DNA of 64,000 bases, taken from contig JAZQDV010000013.1 of the NCBI GenBank assembly GCA_045546975.1, forward strand, positions 1 to 64,000, read 5' to 3'. The notes beneath the pieces are model-generated. The model worked only from the letters and a program-made list of their open reading frames with translations, ran no database searches and was not told the origin of the DNA. Positions within the stretch are counted from its first letter, which is position 1. Each line of letters starts with the position of its first letter. Both the position numbers and the translations under genes were made by a program. This document shows, in pieces, positions 50,055-58,758 of the stretch. Source of the stretch: SIG480 sp045546975. Its GTDB lineage: Bacteria > Bacillota > Clostridia > Oscillospirales > JAAYXM01.

Positions 50055-50474
50055 TTATATTTCTATCTTCTTTTGCTCAGGTGTTGCCTCGTCACGCCAG
50101 TCCATATCGCCGCGGGATAGAGACAGCACAAGTGCCTCTGCAGTTGCGATGTTCGTCGCAACGGGAATATTGTGAACATCGCAGGTGCGGATAATTGAAG
50201 TGACCTCGGGCTCGTATGACCTGGGCGAGAGTGGGTCGCGGAAGAATATCATCATATCTATCTCGTTATATGCAATTCTTGCCCCTATCTGCTGGTCTCC
50301 ACCCTGCGCGCCCGCGAGGTAGCTTCGGACATTTATGCCCGCACCCTCACGAACAAGCTTCGCGGTTGTTGCAGTACCGCAGAGTGAGTGCTTTTCCAGT
50401 ACGCTTTTATATGCAATACAAAACTGTATGAGAAGTTCTTTTTTCTGGTCGTCTGCTATAAGTGCTATGTTCAT
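50055..50474 (-). CDS. mgsA: Methylglyoxal synthase
   Basis: A 139-residue enzyme converting dihydroxyacetone phosphate to methylglyoxal, a glycolytic overflow bypass. It has NIALIADDQKK, the phosphate-binding LCGTATTAKLV, AGAQGGDQQIGARIA, and the catalytic Asp in FFRDPLSPRSYEPEV. Last gene of the envelope operon, 21 bp after minD; its place beside min genes is common in clostridia. Confidence 0.96.
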   Translation of the reverse strand: MNIALIADDQKKELLIQFCIAYKSVLEKHSLCGTATTAKLVREGAGINVRSYLAGAQGGDQQIGARIAYNEIDMMIFFRDPLSPRSYEPEVTSIIRTCDVHNIPVATNIATAEALVLSLSRGDMDWRDEATPEQKKIEI

Positions 50475-50495
50475 GTCTTGTCCTTTCCGTGGAGA

Positions 50496-51254
50496 TCAGA
50501 TTTTCTTTGGTATTTTCATAAGCGGTACGCTCTCCCCGCATATTCGCTTTGCTATATTGCGGAAGGCCTTTGCCGCAGGTGAGCGAAGATTTAAGAAGAG
50601 CAGCTCTCCCCTGTTTGCCGCCTCTATTACTGCCTTATCCTCCGGTACGATTCCGATGAGCTGGGTTCCTGTCTTGTCTATCGCCTCGTCGATATTTGCC
50701 GAGGAAAACCTCTTTATAAGCGACGGACGGACACGGTTTACAACAAGGCGGATATCCGTCATACCGCGGGCACGGAGCGCACTCCTTGTGAGCGCCGCGT
50801 CCCTTAAGCTTACGGCATCGGGGGTCGCAACAAGAATTGCAGCGTCTGCCGCCTTCGCCGCAAGTGAAAAACCGAAATCCAGTCCTGCGGGGCAGTCGAT
50901 AATACAGAAATCGCACATTTCCTTTATCTTTGAAACAAGCTCTGCAAGAGCCTCGGGTGTCACGTCTCTTCCCGTTCCCTCGCCGAGAGGTGCGGAAAGA
51001 AGCTTTAAGTTCTCAACCAGCGGATGCGCAAGCAGCGCCCGCTCGAGCGTAACATTCCCCGCAATAACGTCCGAAAAATCAAAAAGAGCAGAGTCGGAAA
51101 CGCCGAGGACTATGTCCATATTTCTGAGGCCAACGTCTGCATCAATAACGACCACGCGCTTGCCGAGTGCCGCAAGCGTGCAGGCAAGACCTGATGCTAT
51201 GGAAGTTTTGCCTGTGCCTCCCTTTCCGGAAGCAACACAAATTGCCTTTGACAT
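50496..51254 (-). CDS. minD: Septum-site ATPase MinD
   Basis: 252-residue ParA-family ATPase placing the division septum. Deviant Walker A KGGTGKTS, VIDADVGLRNMDIVLG and IDCPAG are diagnostic. The C-terminus (VPLMKIPKKI) is a short basic stretch that could be a weak membrane-targeting helix. The usual partners minC and minE are not adjacent: mrdA lies 68 bp upstream and mgsA follows. A DivIVA-like gene is at 5 kb. Partner loss or relocation is inferred. Confidence 0.93.
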   Translation of the reverse strand: MSKAICVASGKGGTGKTSIASGLACTLAALGKRVVVIDADVGLRNMDIVLGVSDSALFDFSDVIAGNVTLERALLAHPLVENLKLLSAPLGEGTGRDVTPEALAELVSKIKEMCDFCIIDCPAGLDFGFSLAAKAADAAILVATPDAVSLRDAALTRSALRARGMTDIRLVVNRVRPSLIKRFSSANIDEAIDKTGTQLIGIVPEDKAVIEAANRGELLFLNLRSPAAKAFRNIAKRICGESVPLMKIPKKI

Positions 51255-51322
51255 TTCTCATCTGCCCTCCGTTTTCTTCATATTTCGATTATACAATATA
51301 AACTCTCGTTTGTAAATTACTT

Positions 51323-53380
51323 TTATGAGAGCAGGACACCCTCACTCGCTTTTGCCTGACCCTTGAAGCTCGCGGAGAAGTATGCATCAAACACCGCTTT
51401 TGCCGCAGATGTGACGCGTGCGCCCTGACCGCCGTTTTCCACTACTACCGCAACGGCGACCTCAGGGTCCTCGACGGGCGCAAAGGCGACGTACAAGGCG
51501 TGTGAACCTCCGGGAGCCTGTGCCGAGCCTGTCTTTCCTCCGACGGATACAGGGTATGTTGCAAACATTGAATACGATGTGCCGCCCGGCGACTGTGCGC
51601 CTGCGTGGAGACCTTCTATAACTGCCGTGTATGTCTCCTCGCTCATTTCCACGCGCCCTGCCACCTCGGGCTCTGTCGACATAATTTCCTCATTTGTGTC
51701 AGGGTCGCGAACGCTCTTCAAGAGGTGTGGCTTGTATCTTACGCCATGGTTTACTACCTGCGCAAGATAGTTTGCAAGCTGTAATGGCGATACCATCGTA
51801 TCCGACTGACCGATTGCTGCTGAAAGCGTTTCACCGGGGTACCAGACCTTGCCTGCCTCTTCTCTTGCCTCTTCACTTGCGACGCGTCCTCTCGCCTCGC
51901 CGCCGATTTCGATTCCCGTTCTCTCTCCGAGACCGAAGCGCTCCGCCCAGCTCGAAAGAGTCCCGATTCCAAGACGGCGCCCGACGTCATAGAAGAAGTA
52001 GTTGCACGAAACCTGAAGCGCCTCTGATACGTCTATGTCGCCGTGTGTTTTTCCGTACTGACGGTAAATATCACACATAGGCGTTGTGCTCGGCGCGTAG
52101 TACATATATTTTCCCGTGGTGTGCATTTTCTCATCGGGTGCTATTATTCCCTCTTCCATTCCCGCTATTGCCGTTATCGGCTTGAACGTCGAGCCGGGCG
52201 GGAAGGTTCCTGAAATTGCGCGGTTGAACATCGGGAGATATTTATCCGATTTAAGACGGTTATATTCCTTATTGTAATTTGAAATATCAAATGTGGGATA
52301 TGATGCAAGGGTTAAGATTCCGCCTGTTTTGACGTCTATCGCAACCACGGCAGCACCCTTTGCGTTTGTTCCGCCAAGGCGGTCGTTTCCCTCACGGCGA
52401 AGACGCGGAACAAGCTCAGAAAGAGCCTTTTCTGCCGCCTCCTGCATTTCGAGGTCAATCGTCAGTATACAGTTTTTGCCAAGCACGGGTGCCTTTTCAT
52501 AAAGCACTGTGGTCGTCTTTCCGGTCGTTGTCGTTTCGGTTGTTCTCGAGCCGTCGATTCCGCGGAGATAATCCTCAAATGCGCGCTCTATACCGTCCTT
52601 GCCGACAACGTCAGTCTGCTTATATCCCTTTTTCTTGAGCTCCTCATACTCCTCGCGATAGATAATGCCGACTCTTCCGAGAAGGTGCGCCGCAGCCTGC
52701 GTTTTATACTCACGCACAGGCTCGACCTCTATCATAACCCCGGGAAGTCTTCGCGAATTTTCCTTTATTTTTGTTACAATTCCGCGGTCCACATCGCGCG
52801 CAAACGTATATGGCGAGGATTTTGAAAACCCGCGTGTTTCCATTTCGTAGCACACGCCCAGAAGCGTGCGAAGGAGTTTTTTGTCCTGCGTTTTTATGTC
52901 GTAACGCTCCGCCATTGACTGTATAAGGCTTTCTGCGGAGATGTCCTCTTCCCACTTTCTGTCCTTTATATAGCTCTTTATTTCTCGCTCTTCACTTGAG
53001 TTTTCGCCGTCTGTATACGTATACGAAAACGGTGCGGCGGTACTTACGGGAAGCGTATCTATATGCTCTCCGCCGTTTTCTGCAAAAAGGCGTGTGAGGT
53101 ATGTAAGAATCTCCTCGCGGCGCGACTTGTCCCAGGTAGTTGCGTCAAAAACAACAGAGAAGCTCATCCTGTTTGTCACAAGCGGCCTGCCGAAGCGGTC
53201 TAAAATCTCACCGCGCGGTGCGGTGAGCGTTACGGTACGCGAGGTGCGCTTTGCCGAGCGCTCAAGATACTCCTCGCCCTCGACCACCTGCAAAAAATAA
53301 AGGCGCCCGACAAACACGACTGCCGCAACAATCGCAAGGATAACAAGCGCCCAGATACGGGCATTTCCTTTTCTGTTCAT
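51323..53380 (-). CDS. mrdA: Penicillin-binding protein 2 (elongation transpeptidase)
   Basis: 685-residue class B PBP for side-wall synthesis. An N-terminal membrane anchor (about 8-32) precedes a dimerization/pedestal region (RGEILDRFGRPLVTN) and the transpeptidase domain with STFK (397-400), SCN (VSCNYFFYD) and KTG (GGKTGSAQ). The ATG at 53380 has GGGAGGTG 5 bases upstream. It follows mreD by 42 bp. The partner RodA is not in the cluster. Confidence 0.95.
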   Translation of the reverse strand: MNRKGNARIWALVILAIVAAVVFVGRLYFLQVVEGEEYLERSAKRTSRTVTLTAPRGEILDRFGRPLVTNRMSFSVVFDATTWDKSRREEILTYLTRLFAENGGEHIDTLPVSTAAPFSYTYTDGENSSEEREIKSYIKDRKWEEDISAESLIQSMAERYDIKTQDKKLLRTLLGVCYEMETRGFSKSSPYTFARDVDRGIVTKIKENSRRLPGVMIEVEPVREYKTQAAAHLLGRVGIIYREEYEELKKKGYKQTDVVGKDGIERAFEDYLRGIDGSRTTETTTTGKTTTVLYEKAPVLGKNCILTIDLEMQEAAEKALSELVPRLRREGNDRLGGTNAKGAAVVAIDVKTGGILTLASYPTFDISNYNKEYNRLKSDKYLPMFNRAISGTFPPGSTFKPITAIAGMEEGIIAPDEKMHTTGKYMYYAPSTTPMCDIYRQYGKTHGDIDVSEALQVSCNYFFYDVGRRLGIGTLSSWAERFGLGERTGIEIGGEARGRVASEEAREEAGKVWYPGETLSAAIGQSDTMVSPLQLANYLAQVVNHGVRYKPHLLKSVRDPDTNEEIMSTEPEVAGRVEMSEETYTAVIEGLHAGAQSPGGTSYSMFATYPVSVGGKTGSAQAPGGSHALYVAFAPVEDPEVAVAVVVENGGQGARVTSAAKAVFDAYFSASFKGQAKASEGVLLS

Positions 53381-53422
53381 CGGAACACCTCCCAAATCCG
53401 AGGAGAGATTCCCCTCCCCGGC

Positions 53423-53941
53423 TTACTCTGTAATATGTGAATACGCAGATACAATTTTCTTTATTATCAGATACAAAAACGGTGTAAACGGAAGCGTTGT
53501 GACCGCCTCACCGAAAAACACGCGGAACACCGCAAGGTATGAGCCCTCACCCCGCATGAACATATACACAAGAAAATGTACGGAATGGAACACAAATATC
53601 AGCACGAGCCAGTCAAGGATTGCCATACCGAAGTTTTTCCAGTACATTACCGTGTTCATAAGGCAGAGAAGATATGCGAGAATCGGAAGCATAACGGTAA
53701 AAAAACCGTCGTGCGAGGAATACATCGCATCGCAGAGAACACCGCCTGCAAGACCTGCGATTACCCCCTCCTCTACGCCCTCAAGAAGGGCGATTGCGGA
53801 GATTACAAACGGGACAAGCGTCGGGCTTGCGCTGTATACTCGGAAAGAGGAAAGCCATGTCGTTTCAAGGAGCATTGCAACAAACATAGCAAGACCGTAG
53901 TATGTCCATTTGTATATTTTCTTTTTAAGTCCTTCCGTCAT
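53423..53941 (-). CDS. mreD: Rod-shape protein MreD
   Basis: 172-residue membrane protein with about five helices and the family pattern near the N-terminus (ETTWLSSFRVYSASPTLVPFVISAIALLEG) and GLAGGVLCDAMYSSHDG. Part of the elongasome with MreC and PBP2. 6 bp after mreC. Confidence 0.88.
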   Translation of the reverse strand: MTEGLKKKIYKWTYYGLAMFVAMLLETTWLSSFRVYSASPTLVPFVISAIALLEGVEEGVIAGLAGGVLCDAMYSSHDGFFTVMLPILAYLLCLMNTVMYWKNFGMAILDWLVLIFVFHSVHFLVYMFMRGEGSYLAVFRVFFGEAVTTLPFTPFLYLIIKKIVSAYSHITE

Positions 53942-53947
53942 AAAGCC

Positions 53948-54799
53948 TCACCCCTCTTGTGTAAATGACTTTATAACAAGAACGTGATTTACATGGTCAA
54001 GGTTTACCGCGGGAGAAACTATGGCGTATTTTGAAACGCCGTGGGACTCGTTCTTCACCTCGTCTACCATACCAAGCACAATGCCCTTCGGCAAAAGCCC
54101 ACCGTCGCCCGAGGTTTCGATAACGTCACCGGGAAGCACCTGGGTGTCTCGTGCGAGGTAGCTTAAACGGAACTTGCCCTCACTCATAAGCTCAAAATCA
54201 CCCTCGGCACTTGCAACGTCACGCGTTCTTGAGGCTATCGCCGCGGCTTCCATCGTCGTGTCCGTTATTGCCGTGACCGTTGCCCATGTCGAACCGACTT
54301 CACTTACAAAACCGACCATACCCTCACTCGTGATGACGCAGTTATCAATCGCGATTCCGGAGCTCGACCCTTTATTTATCGTGAATGAACGCGACCAGCT
54401 GTCGGCGTTTTTCGATACTATCTCCGCCGCCTCAAAAACGTATGAGGAATTCCTCTCGCGCATACCGAGAGCTGTTCGAAGCTCGTGATTCTCGCGCGAT
54501 TCTGCCTCGCGGCGCCTGAGCTCATCCTTTACAATAAACAGGTCGTTTTTGAGCTTTTCATTTTCTTTCTTGAGCTCCTCAAAACGGAGAGCCCGCTCAC
54601 TTCTTGAGGAAAAGTATTCGGATATGTTGTTTCCCATACTTTGAAGCGGTGAAGAAATTATATTGACAAGCGACGAAACAGGCGATACCTTACCGCCCGA
54701 AACTGCGGAAAGTATCGCAAGAATAATCGCAAGTAAAATGGCGATAAGTATTGTGACTATTGTCTTTTTTGAGAAAAAACCGTTCATCTTATTCACCAC
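53948..54799 (-). CDS. mreC: Rod-shape protein MreC
   Basis: 283 residues: N-terminal membrane helix (about 11-31), coiled coil (about 60-105), then the beta domain with SGIAIDNCVITSEGMVGFVSEVG, TTMEAAAI and GDVIETSGDGGLLPKGIVLGMV. Scaffolds the periplasmic side of the cell-elongation complex. It overlaps maf by 7 bp. In most genomes mreB precedes mreC; here maf does. Confidence 0.93.
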   Translation of the reverse strand: MVNKMNGFFSKKTIVTILIAILLAIILAILSAVSGGKVSPVSSLVNIISSPLQSMGNNISEYFSSRSERALRFEELKKENEKLKNDLFIVKDELRRREAESRENHELRTALGMRERNSSYVFEAAEIVSKNADSWSRSFTINKGSSSGIAIDNCVITSEGMVGFVSEVGSTWATVTAITDTTMEAAAIASRTRDVASAEGDFELMSEGKFRLSYLARDTQVLPGDVIETSGDGGLLPKGIVLGMVDEVKNESHGVSKYAIVSPAVNLDHVNHVLVIKSFTQEG

Positions 54800-55350
54800 T
54801 CCATAAAAGATGTGAGCATTTCAAATGTCTTTTTCATGGGGAGCCCGACTACATTGAAGTAATCGCCCGATATTTCTTCCACAAATCCTCGCGCCCCGCC
54901 CTGAATGCCGTAGGCACCTGCCTTGTCAAGCGGCTCTCCGCCTGCGACATAGTCCGAGATTTCCTCGCGCGAAAGCTTTCGGAATTTAACCTTTGTTTCG
55001 ACGGCCAAAAGACTCTCCCGACTATTTCCCATCACGCAAACGCCCGTAAAAACGCTGTGGATGTTACCCGAAAGACTTCCGAGCATCTCTATCGCCTCGG
55101 CCCTGTCGCGAGGTTTCCCGAGGACTGTGCCTTTGAGTGCAACAACAGTATCGGCACCAAGGACTACATCGTGCGGGTTTTTCTCCGCGACAAAGCGCGC
55201 CTTATCGCGTGCAAGAGCTTTTACATAATCATCTACCCTGCCGCCCGAAAACGGCATTTCAGGTGCATCTGACGGACAAATTACAAAGTCACGCGTTATG
55301 AGCGAGAGAAGCTCGCGCCGTCTCGGTGACTGTGACGCAAGAATAAGCAT
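54793..55350 (-). CDS. maf: Maf-type nucleoside triphosphate pyrophosphatase
   Basis: 185 residues. It hydrolyses non-canonical or modified NTPs (dTTP/UTP type) and, when overproduced, inhibits septation. It has MLILASQSPRRRELLSLI, the acidic GADTVVALKGTVLGKP and GAYGIQGGARGFVEEISGDYFNVVGLPM. 8 bp after dut. Confidence 0.95.
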   Translation of the reverse strand: MLILASQSPRRRELLSLITRDFVICPSDAPEMPFSGGRVDDYVKALARDKARFVAEKNPHDVVLGADTVVALKGTVLGKPRDRAEAIEMLGSLSGNIHSVFTGVCVMGNSRESLLAVETKVKFRKLSREEISDYVAGGEPLDKAGAYGIQGGARGFVEEISGDYFNVVGLPMKKTFEMLTSFMEW

Positions 55351-55358
55351 ATTTCTTC

Positions 55359-55802
55359 CTACCCTCGCCCCGTTGAACCAAAGCCGCCCGCTCCACGCAC
55401 GGTGCTCCCGATCTCCGAAACCTCCTCAATACCCGGAAGCTCTACGGGGAGAATGAGCATCTGGCAAATTCTCTCGCCCGGAATAATTTCAAAGTCCTCA
55501 GAGCCGAGGTTTATAAGCCCGACCTTTATCTCTCCACGGTAATCGCTGTCGATAATGCCAACGCTGTTTGCAAGGGTTATGCCGTGCTTTATTGCAAGCC
55601 CGCTCCTTGCGCAGAGCATTGCAACATAGTTTTTGCCGGGAAGCTCAAGGCAGATACCCGTAGGCACGGCAAAAATCTCGCCGCGCGCAAGGGTATACGG
55701 TGCATCGAGGCATGCGCGAAGGTCATAGCCTGCCGCGCCGTCACTTGCACGCTCGGGAAGTCGTGCATTTTCGCATATTCGCTTTATCTTTACGTCCTGC
55801 AT
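55359..55802 (-). CDS. dut: dUTP diphosphatase
   Basis: 147-residue trimeric dUTPase that keeps uracil out of DNA and makes dUMP. All five motifs are visible: AGYDLRA, ARSGLAIKHG, NSVGIIDSDYRGEIKVGLIN, ERICQMLI and the C-terminal GAGGFGSTGRG. The ATG at 55802 follows AGAGGAG, 1 bp after the U32 stop codon; an in-frame ATG at 55871 would lie deep inside the U32 gene. Functional partner of ung at 30 kb. Confidence 0.95.
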   Translation of the reverse strand: MQDVKIKRICENARLPERASDGAAGYDLRACLDAPYTLARGEIFAVPTGICLELPGKNYVAMLCARSGLAIKHGITLANSVGIIDSDYRGEIKVGLINLGSEDFEIIPGERICQMLILPVELPGIEEVSEIGSTVRGAGGFGSTGRG

Positions 55803-55803
55803 T

Positions 55804-57900
55804 CTATTCAACTCCTCTGTAATAGAGCCCTCTCGTGTATACCGACGGTGCATAGTCGCCCACGCCCTCATACCTCTCGATTACGGAAAGGCACTCACGC
55901 GGATTTTCGCTTGTAAATGCGAGACGGACCGAAGCAAGACCTATTCTTTCATAGTCCTGCGATTTGTCGGCAAGGAAGATTTTCTGTGAATTAAGTATAA
56001 CCGTGCGGTGAGAAAAATCGCGCACAATCGGGAAGTTTGCCCCCGTCCTGTCTATAAGCGCCTGATGTGAGCCGCAAACGCACGCTCCCGTCTGCGCCTG
56101 AATGACACAATTTTCGCATATCATAAGCGGAAGCCGACCGTATACGATAATCTCCGTGTCAATTATCTTTGACATATCGCGTATCTGCGGAAATGTTAGC
56201 TCGGGCGAGAGAAGTGCTGACTTTACGCCAAACCTTCTTATCTCACGAAGAGCGCGTGAGTTCTGAATGTTTATGCCAAAATCTGCGCGGATTTCAAACC
56301 CGTGCTTTTTTGCAAGGTCAATATGCCCGCAGTTACCCACCGACACCTCTGTGATGCCCGCCTTTTTTGCAAGCTCCATAAGAAATTCCATCTCTTTTGT
56401 CTCAGTATCGCGGATTATCCTCGGAAGACTTGCAACAACGTGTACGCGCGAGGCGTATGATTTTATTTTATCTACATTCCCCATAAACTCTGTAATGGGT
56501 ATGTAGAGCGTATCAATATTGTGTCTTAAAAGTTCGTCGCTTATCTGGGAAACGGAAAGCACGGATACATTGAGCCGTGGCTTGTCCTTGCGGTTTACGA
56601 GCTTGAAACCGCCGTTGAACGTTCCCTCACGCTTGTCACGTGTGAGACCGTAGCATTTCTCAAGCTTCTCTAAACACTCACGACGGAGCGAGTTTATGGC
56701 GGAAATCGGGAGGGAGAGATTTTCACCTACCTTGACGTTTACCTCGCGGACGCGGAAGCGCGTGCCGCCCACTTTGAGAAGCTGGGTTTTTATCGCGTCC
56801 TCAGTCAGCGGAAGCTTTATCGCATCCTCAGGACAGTCTCCCTGTACCATAACGCGATTGCCCTGCAAGTCGCCTGCGGCAAGAAGGGCAGGTCTCCCCT
56901 TTTCTATAATGCAATAAAAATCTATATCTTCATATTTTTCGGGCGCATCCTCATACGAGCGCTGCGCTTTTTTGAGAAGAGCGTCAGGAATGGTCGCATC
57001 CGCGCGGATGCCGAACATACCCTTGCCCTTGTTTTCGGTATAATATCCGTCGGTAAACCCCTCGCGCGAAAAGATATCAGAAAGCTCTCGCCTCTCTTCC
57101 GCCGTCGGTATCCTGCGCTCGCGAAGGAGCTTTGAATATATCCCGGTAACTATTGCGACGTACTCCGGGCGCTTCATTCTTCCTTCGATTTTCAGGGAAG
57201 CTACACCCATATCGGAAAGCTCTGTGACATAGTCTGCAAGGCAGAGATCCCGAAGGCTTAACGGATACGTACCCCCCGCCGAGCTCTCTCCAAGCATATA
57301 CTGCATACGGCACGGCTGGGCACAAAGACCGCGGTTGCCGCTTCTCCTGCCTATTATCGCGCTCATCTCACACTGTCCCGAATAGCACATACAGAGCGCA
57401 CCGTGAACAAAAACTTCTATCTCAATTGAAGCCTCACGGCAGATTTTCTTTATCTCGCCACGCGAGAGCTCGCGGGCAAGAACTACACGCTCAAAACCAA
57501 GAGAAGCAAGCTGGTTGACTCCTGCGAGGTTGTGCACCGTCATCTGCGTTGAAGCGTGGAGGGGAAGGTCGGGTGCAACGTCACGGAAAAGGCGCGCGAT
57601 ACCAAGGTCTGCTACAATCGCGGCATCGGCACCTGCACGGTTTATATCCCTGCAAATCTTTTCGACCTCGGAAAGCTCGCGGTCGCGCGCAAGAGTGTTT
57701 ACCGTTACATATACCTTTACACCGCGCTTGTGACAAAACTCAACCGCGCGTTCTAGGTTTCCCTCATTAAAATTTTTTGCCTGACGCCGTGCATTGAACT
57801 CACCGTAGCCAAGGTATACGGCATCGGCGCCGTTGCAAACAGCGGCGCGGAGTGCCTCGGGTGAGCCCGCAGGCGCAAGAAGCTCTGCTCTTTTCTTCAT
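55804..57900 (-). CDS. Peptidase U32-family protein (RlhA/TrhP-like)
   Basis: 698 residues. N-terminal U32 barrel (LLAPAGSPEALRAAVCNGADAVYLG, MTVHNLAGVN, EVFVHGALCMCYSGQCEMSAIIGRRSGNRGLCAQPCRM) with the Fe-S-like cysteine cluster, a middle DUF3656-like region, and a second half with further cysteines (CENCVIQAQTGACVCGS). Family members were named collagenases but several act in tRNA or rRNA hydroxylation using prephenate. A tRNA/rRNA modification role is likely but not proven. 1-2 bp from both zapA and dut. Confidence 0.9.
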   Translation of the reverse strand: MKKRAELLAPAGSPEALRAAVCNGADAVYLGYGEFNARRQAKNFNEGNLERAVEFCHKRGVKVYVTVNTLARDRELSEVEKICRDINRAGADAAIVADLGIARLFRDVAPDLPLHASTQMTVHNLAGVNQLASLGFERVVLARELSRGEIKKICREASIEIEVFVHGALCMCYSGQCEMSAIIGRRSGNRGLCAQPCRMQYMLGESSAGGTYPLSLRDLCLADYVTELSDMGVASLKIEGRMKRPEYVAIVTGIYSKLLRERRIPTAEERRELSDIFSREGFTDGYYTENKGKGMFGIRADATIPDALLKKAQRSYEDAPEKYEDIDFYCIIEKGRPALLAAGDLQGNRVMVQGDCPEDAIKLPLTEDAIKTQLLKVGGTRFRVREVNVKVGENLSLPISAINSLRRECLEKLEKCYGLTRDKREGTFNGGFKLVNRKDKPRLNVSVLSVSQISDELLRHNIDTLYIPITEFMGNVDKIKSYASRVHVVASLPRIIRDTETKEMEFLMELAKKAGITEVSVGNCGHIDLAKKHGFEIRADFGINIQNSRALREIRRFGVKSALLSPELTFPQIRDMSKIIDTEIIVYGRLPLMICENCVIQAQTGACVCGSHQALIDRTGANFPIVRDFSHRTVILNSQKIFLADKSQDYERIGLASVRLAFTSENPRECLSVIERYEGVGDYAPSVYTRGLYYRGVE

Positions 57901-57901
57901 C

Positions 57902-58213
57902 TTACCTTCCGCCGAGACGTACTATCTCGCGCTTGAGGTCGGAGATTTCGGACTTCATACGGCTGCCGTCCTCAAGGTAGTCCTTAAGCTGTGTGCGAAG
58001 GTTTTCTGCTGTTTCAAGAGCCTTGTAATACTCGTCTGAAATGTTGATTGCGGAAAGAAGTGCTGACTCGATGATTGAGAAGTTTCCGGTCTTTAACACC
58101 TCTGACACTTTTGCATCAACGTGCGCTGCTACGCGGCGTGTGTACTCCTCATTCTCTCCGCTTATTAGGCGAAGCTCTACTCCTGCAATGTTTACCTTAA
58201 TAGAGTTTTTCAT
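57902..58213 (-). CDS. zapA: Cell-division protein ZapA
   Basis: 103-residue FtsZ-bundling protein. It has the N-terminal VNIAGVELRLISGENEEYTRRVAAHVDAK and a long C-terminal coiled coil (about 55-103). GGAGGG precedes the ATG. First gene of the nine-gene operon zapA-U32-dut-maf-mreC-mreD-mrdA-minD-mgsA. Confidence 0.9.
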   Translation of the reverse strand: MKNSIKVNIAGVELRLISGENEEYTRRVAAHVDAKVSEVLKTGNFSIIESALLSAINISDEYYKALETAENLRTQLKDYLEDGSRMKSEISDLKREIVRLGGR

Positions 58214-58255
58214 ATCAAAATCCCTCCAGAAAAAAGTTTACAATTTTATATGATA

Positions 58256-58284
58256 ATTATATCATATTGCGTGTGTTATTGGAA
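58256..58284 (-). promoter_or_regulatory. Promoter of the zapA operon
   Basis: TATAAT (58261-58256) preceded by TGA (extended -10); weak -35 TTCCAA (58284-58279), 17-bp spacer. An inverted repeat ATATGATA/TATCATAT (58248-58267) overlaps the -10. Confidence 0.6.
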
Positions 58285-58318
58285 TATTAAATTTAGAAAG
58301 TTCACAATTTTTTCTGCC

Positions 58319-58347
58319 TTGACAAGCGCGTTTTCATATATTAAAAT
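58319..58347 (+). promoter_or_regulatory. Promoter of tRNA-Arg
   Basis: TTGACA (58319-58324), 17-bp spacer, TAAAAT (58342-58347). Confidence 0.82.
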
Positions 58348-58360
58348 TATATCGCAACAT

Positions 58361-58435
58361 GCCTCCGTAGTTAAGTGGATATAACAAACCCCTCCTAAGG
58401 GTTAGTCATCGGTTCGACTCCGGTCGGGGGTGCCA
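58361..58435 (+). tRNA. tRNA-Arg (anticodon CCU)
   Basis: Acceptor GCCTCCG pairs with CGGGGGT (two G-U pairs), D-arm AGTTAAGTGGATATAAC, anticodon stem AACCC/GGGTT with loop CTCCTAA (anticodon CCT), T-arm ATCGGTTCGACTCCGGT, discriminator G and encoded CCA (58433-58435). Confidence 0.95.
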
Positions 58436-58445
58436 GTCTGCACAT

Positions 58446-58476
58446 AAAAACCCAAGGCTTTCGTCCTTGGGTTTTT
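58446..58476 (+). terminator. Terminator of tRNA-Arg
   Basis: 12-bp stem AAAAACCCAAGG/CCTTGGGTTTTT (58446-58457, 58465-58476) ending in T5. Confidence 0.9.
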
Positions 58477-58477
58477 A

Positions 58478-58619
58478 TAGTTAAGTGGATATAAGAACCG
58501 CACGCCGTTTCCAAAATCACAGATTTTGACGGCTGAGCGAACCTTTTTATTCGCTTCGCTCATAATAACAAACCCCTCCTAAGGGCAAATCGTGCGTTCG
58601 ACTCCGGTCGGGGGTGCCA
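58478..58619 (+). pseudogene. Broken copy of tRNA-Arg with a 70-bp insertion
   Basis: 58478-58494 equals tRNA-Arg bases 8-24 (through GTGGATATAA). Then 70 unrelated bases (58495-58564) with internal hairpins (CAAAATC-ACA-GATTTTG; GAGCGA/TCGCTC) interrupt the D-arm. The copy resumes with ATAACAAACCCCTCC through AAGGG (58565-58585), carries ten altered bases, and ends with an intact GTTCGACTCCGGTC-GGGGGTGCCA (58596-58619). The 5' acceptor strand is missing and the T-stem is mispaired, so it is not functional. ATAA occurs on both sides of the insert. Confidence 0.82.
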
Positions 58620-58620
58620 A

Positions 58621-58665
58621 AAAGAAACGACATTTTCCAAAATGGAAGTTGTCGTTTCTTTTTTT
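58621..58665 (+). terminator. Terminator after the tRNA-Arg copy
   Basis: 12-bp stem AAAGAAACGACA/TGTCGTTTCTTT (58621-58632, 58650-58661) with an inner TTCC/GGAA pairing, then T7. Confidence 0.85.
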
Positions 58666-58728
58666 ACTATTCACTTTTCTCTATTCACTCTTCGTTCTTC
58701 TCTTAAATTGTCGTCTCCAGATAAGAGA

Positions 58729-58758
58729 CAAAAGCGAAGAGATAAGAGCTTCTTCGCT
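58729..58758 (-). terminator. Terminator of the AraC-GH95 transcript
   Basis: 8-bp stem AGCGAAGA/TCTTCGCT (58733-58740, 58751-58758), followed on the minus strand by TTTTG. The GH95 stop codon overlaps the stem. Confidence 0.75.

Noticed and set aside
50335..51315. 326-codon rightward frame opposite minD and mgsA
   Set aside because: Covers two strongly conserved genes on the other strand; no family motif and biased Ser/Ala composition.
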